NCBI GenBank assembly: GCA_903839035.1
Contig: CAIMAQ010000076.1
Coordinates: 1-58,914 of the forward strand
Direction: 5' to 3'
DNA: 58,914 nucleotides
Origin: an uncultured Opitutia bacterium
GTDB lineage: Bacteria; Verrucomicrobiota; Verrucomicrobiia; Opitutales; Opitutaceae
The notes beneath the pieces were generated by a model, which saw nothing but the letters and a program-made list of their open reading frames with translations, did not search any database and was not told the origin of the DNA. This document shows positions 54,303-58,914 of the stretch, piece by piece (position 1 is the first letter of the stretch; the number at the start of each line of letters is the position of its first letter). Made by a program: the position numbers and the translations under genes.

Positions 54303-56882
54303 ATGCCCGCAAACGCTGATCGTTACACGACTCAGGAATCCCAGCTTCTATCGCAGTTGGGAGGTTCGCCGAATGGGCTGACTACGGCGGCAGCCGAAGA
54401 AATACGGGCTAAGTCTGGAACCAACACGGTGGCGGTCGGGGGCCGGCACTCGGTGCTACTGGATCTGCTCCATCGCTGTCGGAACCCGCTCGTTGTCCAG
54501 CTCCTCATTATCGCGGTGGTCTCCTACTTCATGGGAGACGTGCGTTCGACCGTGGTGGTCGGCGGCATGGTATTTCTAAGTGTTTTCCTCTCTTACTTCC
54601 AAGAGGCGCGTTCTTCCCGGGCCGTCGAGAAACTCCAGAAGCTCGTGCGCACGACCGCCTCCGTGTTGCGCGATGGCAAGGAGGCCGAAATCTCACTCGA
54701 GGACATTGTGCCCGGAGACATCGTGATCTTGGCCGCCGGGAGCCTGATCCCTGCCGACCTCCGCATTTTGGCCGCCAAGGATTTCTTCGTCTCCCAGTCG
54801 GCGCTCACGGGCGAGTCGATGCCGGTTGAAAAAAACGCGGAGACCAATCAACCCGTGGGACGCGTTCCGTTCGAGTTCACTAATGCGTGCTTCATGGGCA
54901 GCAACGTCCTTAGCGGCTCGGCCCGGGGCGTGGTGCTCGAGACCGGCGCGCGAACCCACTTCGGCGCGGTGGCCCAGAAGCTCCTCGCGAAGCGCGTGGC
55001 CACGAGCTTCGACAAGGGCGTCAATGACTTCACCTGGCTCATGATCCGTTTCATGGTGGTGATGGTTACCCTCACTTTTTTCATCGTTGGGCTGACCAAG
55101 GGGAACTGGGTGGAGGCGCTGCTCTTTGCCCTGTCCGTGGCGGTAGGTCTCACGCCGGAGATGCTGCCAATGATCATGACGGTGTGCCTCTCGAAGGGCG
55201 CGCTGATGATGTCGCGAAAGAAGGTCATCGTGAAGCACCTCCATGCCATTCAGAACTTCGGGGCGATGGACGTGCTCTGCACGGACAAGACGGGCACCCT
55301 GACGCAGGACCACGTGGTCTTGGAGCGCTACGTGGACGTGACGAACCGCTCGAGCGAAGACGTGCTGCGTTACGCCTACATGAACAGCTTTTATCAGACC
55401 GGCCTGCGTAATCTGCTCGACCGCGCGGTCCTGGCGCATAGCGACCTCGACGTGGAGCGGAACTGCCGAAAGGTCGACGAGATCCCTTTCGATTTCAAAC
55501 GCCGACGCATGTCTGTGGTCATCGACTACGAGGACCGGCACGTCCTCATTTGCAAGGGGGCGGTGGAAGAGGTCAGTGCGGTCTGCGAAAACTACCAGGT
55601 CGACGAGGACATCAATCCGCTCATCAAGCTGATTCGCGACGACCTGATGGACGAATACAAGCACCTGAGTGCTGATGGCTACCGCGTGCTGGCCATCGCC
55701 TATCGCGAATTTGACCGCACCAAGCAGGTTTTTTCCGTCGCCGACGAATCCGAGCTGACGCTGCTTGGTTACATCGCCTTCTTTGATCCTGCGAAGGACA
55801 GCTCGGCCAAGGCCATCGAAGCGCTCGGGCGCTCGGGGGTTGCGGTAAAGATTCTCACCGGTGACAACGAGCTCGTGACCCGCAAGGTCTGCAAGGACGT
55901 GGGTATGATTATCACGAAGGTCCTGACCGGCCCGCAGTTGGCCGCGTTGGACGAGGCGGCCTTCGGCCTCGCAGTCGATGAAGCCAATGTGTTCGCCCGG
56001 CTCACCCCGGACCAAAAGGAGCAGGTTATCAAGACGCTCCGCGCCAAAGGACATGTCGTGGGGTTCATGGGTGACGGCATCAACGACGTGCTGGCGATGA
56101 AGGCCGCCGACGTGGGCATATCGGTGGACACCGCGGTGGATGTAGCGAAGGAGTCCGCGGACATCATCCTCCTTGAAAAGAGTCTACTCGTGCTGGAGGA
56201 CGGCATCCTCGAGGGCCGCAAGGTCTTCGGAAACATCATCAAATACATCAAGATGGGGGCCAGTTCCAATTTTGGTAACATGTTCAGCGTCGTTGGTGGC
56301 GCCTACTTCCTGCCGTTTCTGCCCATGGCCCCAATCCAGGTTCTGGTGAACAACCTCCTCTACGATTTCTCACAGGTGGGCATCCCCTTGGACCATGTCG
56401 ACGAGGAATATCTGCTCAAGCCGCGGCGGTGGAACATCAAGAGTATCCGGAATTTCATGTTCTTCATCGGGCCGATTAGCTCGATTTTTGACTACGCCAC
56501 ATTCTTCCTGATGCTGTATTTCTTCGGCTGCGCCGCCTACAGCGCGACTGGCACCTCGGGGGCGGAGAAGGCCCATCTCGAGCAGCTCTTCCATACCGGC
56601 TGGTTCGTTGAGTCTCTCCTCACCCAGACCCTGATCGTCCATATCATCCGCACCTACCGGATCCCCTTTATCCAGAGTCGCGCAAGCAAGACGATGAGCC
56701 TCACCACTCTCCTCGTCATGGCGCTCGGCGTCTGGCTGCCGTTCTCTCCGATCGCCGGTTATCTGGGCTTCACTCCTCTCCCTGGCATCTATTTCGTCTG
56801 GTTGGCTGGCTTCCTTGTAGCCTATGGCATCCTGACCCACGGGGTGAAGACATGGTTTGCCCGGCGATTCGGCACCGATTAA
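54303..56882 (+). CDS. mgtA: Mg2+-importing P-type ATPase
   Basis: This 859-residue P3B-type ATPase moves Mg2+ into the cytoplasm. It has the actuator motif SQSALTGESMPVEKNAET and the phosphorylated aspartate D328 in VLCTDKTGTLTQDHVVLERY. The hinge motif is VGFMGDGINDVLAMKAADVG, and about ten helices include the Mg-family APIQVLVNNLLYDFSQVGIP. The N-terminal region (LLSQLGGSPNGLTTAAAEEI) is the usual cation ATPase N-domain. I chose the ATG at 54303 since earlier codons in frame are spacer. A PTS EIIA-like gene begins 3 bases after its stop. Confidence 0.95.
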   Translation: MPANADRYTTQESQLLSQLGGSPNGLTTAAAEEIRAKSGTNTVAVGGRHSVLLDLLHRCRNPLVVQLLIIAVVSYFMGDVRSTVVVGGMVFLSVFLSYFQEARSSRAVEKLQKLVRTTASVLRDGKEAEISLEDIVPGDIVILAAGSLIPADLRILAAKDFFVSQSALTGESMPVEKNAETNQPVGRVPFEFTNACFMGSNVLSGSARGVVLETGARTHFGAVAQKLLAKRVATSFDKGVNDFTWLMIRFMVVMVTLTFFIVGLTKGNWVEALLFALSVAVGLTPEMLPMIMTVCLSKGALMMSRKKVIVKHLHAIQNFGAMDVLCTDKTGTLTQDHVVLERYVDVTNRSSEDVLRYAYMNSFYQTGLRNLLDRAVLAHSDLDVERNCRKVDEIPFDFKRRRMSVVIDYEDRHVLICKGAVEEVSAVCENYQVDEDINPLIKLIRDDLMDEYKHLSADGYRVLAIAYREFDRTKQVFSVADESELTLLGYIAFFDPAKDSSAKAIEALGRSGVAVKILTGDNELVTRKVCKDVGMIITKVLTGPQLAALDEAAFGLAVDEANVFARLTPDQKEQVIKTLRAKGHVVGFMGDGINDVLAMKAADVGISVDTAVDVAKESADIILLEKSLLVLEDGILEGRKVFGNIIKYIKMGASSNFGNMFSVVGGAYFLPFLPMAPIQVLVNNLLYDFSQVGIPLDHVDEEYLLKPRRWNIKSIRNFMFFIGPISSIFDYATFFLMLYFFGCAAYSATGTSGAEKAHLEQLFHTGWFVESLLTQTLIVHIIRTYRIPFIQSRASKTMSLTTLLVMALGVWLPFSPIAGYLGFTPLPGIYFVWLAGFLVAYGILTHGVKTWFARRFGTD

Positions 56883-56885
56883 CCC

Positions 56886-57707
56886 ATGCGCAGCATCCTC
56901 ACAGCACTCCAGGAAGGTCGGCTCTACGAACTGCCGGACAACCATAAGGCCAGTGCGCTTGAGTTCCTGGCCCGCATCCTGGACGCCAACCCTGATATCG
57001 AAGTCGGCACCGACGCGATTGAGGAAATCCAGCTGCGCGAGCAGGAATGCAACACCGGCATGGGACTCGGAGTCGGCGTGCCGCATGTGCGGGCGAAGCG
57101 CGAGGAAGGGGAGCTTTTTTGTGCCATTGGCTGGTCACCGGCGGGGATCGATTACGGAGCCGCCGACGGAGCGCACGTTCACTTGGTGTTCATGTTCTAC
57201 ATTCCTGGGGCGCAGAAGAACGTCTACCTCAAGGAAATCTCGAGCCTCTTCAAGGCCGTCAAGAAAAGCGGCAGCATTGATCCAATTGCGCACGCCGAGA
57301 ACCTGAATGCTGTCCGCAACCTCCTCCTCGATTGGGTGGGGGCAGTGCTGGGCGAGTCCGGTCCCGAGGCCGTAGCCCGCATGATCAAGCTGGAGGTTCG
57401 CCAGGCGCAGGCGCCCGTCGCGCCAGCCTCTTCTGGGGGAGGACTCTCAGCACCGATCGGCCCGGGCCCCCAGACTCAGGCCATGCCCTTTGGCGTGCTG
57501 ATCGCCCCACCTGGCGCCCCGATTGTGCTCTCCTCGGACACCGCCTGGACTGCTCTCTTGGAGAAAGAAAACCACCTTGCTCCCTCGCTCGCAATGGGAG
57601 CTCCATTTGCGGCCGGTGGAAAGCAGGTCTTCGTGACTGCGGTGAAGCAATACTCCAGCGGAAGAGTTCTCTACGACTGCGTCGCGGTTTCCGCCCCCGG
57701 CGGTTGA
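56886..57707 (+). CDS. PTS EIIA (fructose/mannitol/Ntr type) domain protein with a C-terminal extension
   Basis: This 273-residue protein has an N-terminal PTS_EIIA_2 domain (residues 1-155). The phosphorylatable histidine is H67 in GMGLGVGVPHVRAK, followed by the family core HVHLVFMFYIPGAQ and LKEISSLFKAVKK. A linker rich in Pro/Ala/Gly (about 175-205) joins a second, unassigned domain (FGVLIAPPGAPIVLSSDTAW, GKQVFVTAVKQYSSGRVLYD). No EIIB, EIIC or HPr gene is nearby. EIIA-Ntr proteins control ion transport in other bacteria, so regulation of the adjacent MgtA is a reasonable inference. Confidence 0.85.
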   Translation: MRSILTALQEGRLYELPDNHKASALEFLARILDANPDIEVGTDAIEEIQLREQECNTGMGLGVGVPHVRAKREEGELFCAIGWSPAGIDYGAADGAHVHLVFMFYIPGAQKNVYLKEISSLFKAVKKSGSIDPIAHAENLNAVRNLLLDWVGAVLGESGPEAVARMIKLEVRQAQAPVAPASSGGGLSAPIGPGPQTQAMPFGVLIAPPGAPIVLSSDTAWTALLEKENHLAPSLAMGAPFAAGGKQVFVTAVKQYSSGRVLYDCVAVSAPGG

Positions 57708-57876
57708 GGTTACCCGCTGACCAGCGGATGACTTTCACCGCAAGGGGCCCGTAGCGCCCGCATTTGCGTCCCTACTAAAACTGAAAGGCTCCTGAGGTTG
57801 GAGCGAGATAGCGTGGGAACGAACCGGAGGGTCCCGCGCAAGACGGGTCCGGTAGTGTTATCCGTCTGTGCAACCC

Positions 57877-58491
57877 ATGAAAATCTCAACCCTCCTGTTC
57901 CACCTCGACCATGGCAGTCTCTCGCTGCCCTCATTCGCCCGCGGCTACGTTTGGAAACCAAGCCAGACGATCAGCCTGTTTAACTCTCTTTACCGCCTCT
58001 ACCCGGTTGGGAGCTTTATCTTCTGGACCCCCACCTCCCCGACCTCCGCGCGGCTGCACGAACCCGTAAAGGACACTCGGCCCATTGAACTTACCGTCGA
58101 CGGGCAGCAGCGTATTGCTGCGATCTACACCGCCATGCGCGGTCATGTCCCGGGATTTCTTGATGACCAGCAACGGCAACTTTGCCCGCTTTGCTTCAAT
58201 ATCGAGAACGCGGTCTTCGGCTTCTACCGGCCCGACATGAAAGATGACCCGCACTGGATCAACCTCCCAGACTTGTTCAACCGCGAGCAGATTGTCCGCG
58301 GCGAGATTCTCGATGGCTTGTATCAGACCCCCGCTGGTCCTACGCACATCGGCGAATACTCCCAGCGGTTGAACCGGTTGGGCAGTATCATGGACAGATA
58401 CGTCCATGTCGAATACCTGCCCAACGGCACCAGCCCTGAAGAGGCGGCGGAAATCTACCTTTTGGCGAACGGGGGTGGCGGCCGCAAGTAG
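57877..58491 (+). CDS. DUF262 (GmrSD-like) protein, truncated
   Basis: This 204-residue N-terminal part of a DUF262 domain has LPSFARGYVWKPSQTISLFN, then SLYRLYPVGSFIFWTP, and the nucleotide-binding motif TVDGQQRIAAIYTAM. Full proteins are 300-600 residues and continue past an INxGG-like motif. Here the reading ends right after LLANGGGGRK at a TAG, and no partner HNH domain follows. Related full-length proteins act in defence against phage DNA or as DNA-modifying enzymes. This copy is probably a decayed or split remnant. Confidence 0.75.
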   Translation: MKISTLLFHLDHGSLSLPSFARGYVWKPSQTISLFNSLYRLYPVGSFIFWTPTSPTSARLHEPVKDTRPIELTVDGQQRIAAIYTAMRGHVPGFLDDQQRQLCPLCFNIENAVFGFYRPDMKDDPHWINLPDLFNREQIVRGEILDGLYQTPAGPTHIGEYSQRLNRLGSIMDRYVHVEYLPNGTSPEEAAEIYLLANGGGGRK

Positions 58492-58650
58492 GCCGAGACT
58501 AACGGCGCCCATCTCTGCTTGGGCCATTACCGTAGCCGCTGACCCGCCACCGCCCGCCTCGGACCTCCTCCGCGGACGGCCAAAAACGATCCACTTCCAT
58601 CCGGCTAGGGATGACGAAGCAGGGTTTGATGCAGCGAAATTCTCTCCGAC
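58492..58650. other. Spacer after the truncated DUF262 gene
   Basis: This 159-base stretch would encode the rest of the DUF262 region if intact, but no frame gives a convincing continuation. Composition becomes less GC-rich towards its end. Confidence 0.35.
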
Positions 58651-58914
58651 TTAAAGCCCCTTAACGGCACCAAATTTGAAGACGAACTCAGGTTCTTCGA
58701 TCTTCCCCTGCAATGTCAGGCTGCTTTCTTCAAAACCACTTTCTTGATCGGAAAAGAAGGTTCCCGAAAATACCACGCGCTGCCCCTTTTTCAGCCTCGC
58801 AGCCTTATTGAATAACTCAGAGCCCGGTTTCAGCAGTGTGTTATCGGAAATATCGGAAACAGAATTATTCCAGGTTGTAACAGTAATACCGTGTGCGATT
58901 TCGATGGATAGCAC
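58651..58914 (-). CDS. C-terminal part of an unknown protein (5' end outside window)
   Basis: Eighty-seven codons are visible up to the window edge. They contain LLKPGSELFNKAARLKKGQR, VVFSGTFFSDQESGFEESSL and TLQGKIEEPEFVFKFGAVKG, a beta-strand pattern seen at the ends of small OB-like domains in proteins of unknown function. I cannot name the family. The coding sequence is distinctly poorer in GC than the rest of the window, with A- or T-ending codons, pointing to horizontal acquisition. It is convergent with the truncated DUF262 gene. Confidence 0.6.
   Translation of the reverse strand: MLSIEIAHGITVTTWNNSVSDISDNTLLKPGSELFNKAARLKKGQRVVFSGTFFSDQESGFEESSLTLQGKIEEPEFVFKFGAVKGL

Noticed and set aside
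57714-57729. CCGCTG/CAGCGG hairpin after the EIIA gene as a terminator
   Set aside because: Stem of only six pairs and no T run on the plus strand.
1-58914. tRNA, rRNA, integrase or insertion-sequence genes
   Set aside because: I looked for transposase or integrase motifs and tRNA-like TTCGAATC arms and saw none that I could support.

Overview
The window is GC-rich, Gram-negative bacterial chromosome carrying about 42 protein genes or gene remnants. I found no rRNA, tRNA or CRISPR. The repertoire suggests a polysaccharide-degrading Verrucomicrobiota of the Opitutaceae type: GH36, GH38 and GH116 glycosidases, a sialate O-acetylesterase, a heparinase II/III-like protein, phytanoyl-CoA dioxygenases, several Gfo/Idh/MocA oxidoreductases, a DUF4139 protein, and intergenic spacers full of inverted repeats. 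This assignment is inference from gene content and base composition, not from a marker gene.

Layout. 1-2678 (minus strand): CUT1-type sugar ABC importer (binding protein, MalF-like and MalG-like permeases; the last is cut by the window edge). 2883-6324: cinA, a chloramphenicol-phosphotransferase-like kinase and uvrC. 6461-9399: sialate O-acetylesterase, then an SbtA-type bicarbonate transporter divergent from a small winged-helix regulator. 9470-15505: DUF4139 protein, outer-membrane barrel, secreted peroxiredoxin, kinase-fold protein, CNNM/CorC-type membrane protein. 15654-17682: DhnA-type aldolase and a Gfo/Idh/MocA dehydrogenase. 17742-23335 (minus): sugar nucleotidyltransferase, GH116 glycosidase, NahK-like anomeric kinase and PIG-L deacetylase, which together look like a glycoside-salvage set. 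23617-28141: GH38 alpha-mannosidase, cupin, an unknown secreted protein, and a small HTH-like protein bracketed by two copies of a palindrome. 28309-38610: heparinase II/III-like protein, divergent from a run of sugar-acid or sugar catabolism genes (Gfo/Idh, TIM-barrel isomerase, enolase-superfamily dehydratase) that ends in an unusual binding-protein/permease fusion plus a second permease. 38708-43134 (minus): Gfo/Idh, GH36, PhyH. 43237-45241: asparaginase and two small membrane proteins. 45273-50570: secreted GH36, a frameshifted PPOX-family gene, PhyH and a two-gene SDR operon. 50827-51560: two small paralogous proteins of unknown family. 51591-54086: a third GH36-like enzyme. 54303-57707: mgtA with a stand-alone PTS EIIA protein. 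57877-58914: a truncated DUF262 gene and the end of a gene of visibly lower GC, the likeliest recent acquisitions.

How the genes fit together. Most of the window serves capture and breakdown of complex glycans. ABC importers bring in oligosaccharides; GH36, GH38 and GH116 enzymes and the lyase-like protein cut them; dehydrogenases, isomerase, dehydratase, aldolase and SDRs process the sugars; the kinase and nucleotidyltransferase pair could return a released sugar to nucleotide-sugar pools.

The most unusual non-coding feature is the repeat content. A 29-bp near-perfect palindrome occurs five times, always between genes. Two further classes of inverted repeat (purine-rich 'ACGGAG/ACAGAG' stems and 'TTGAAAG/CTTTCAA' stems) sit at gene boundaries. 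No known element explains them from sequence alone.
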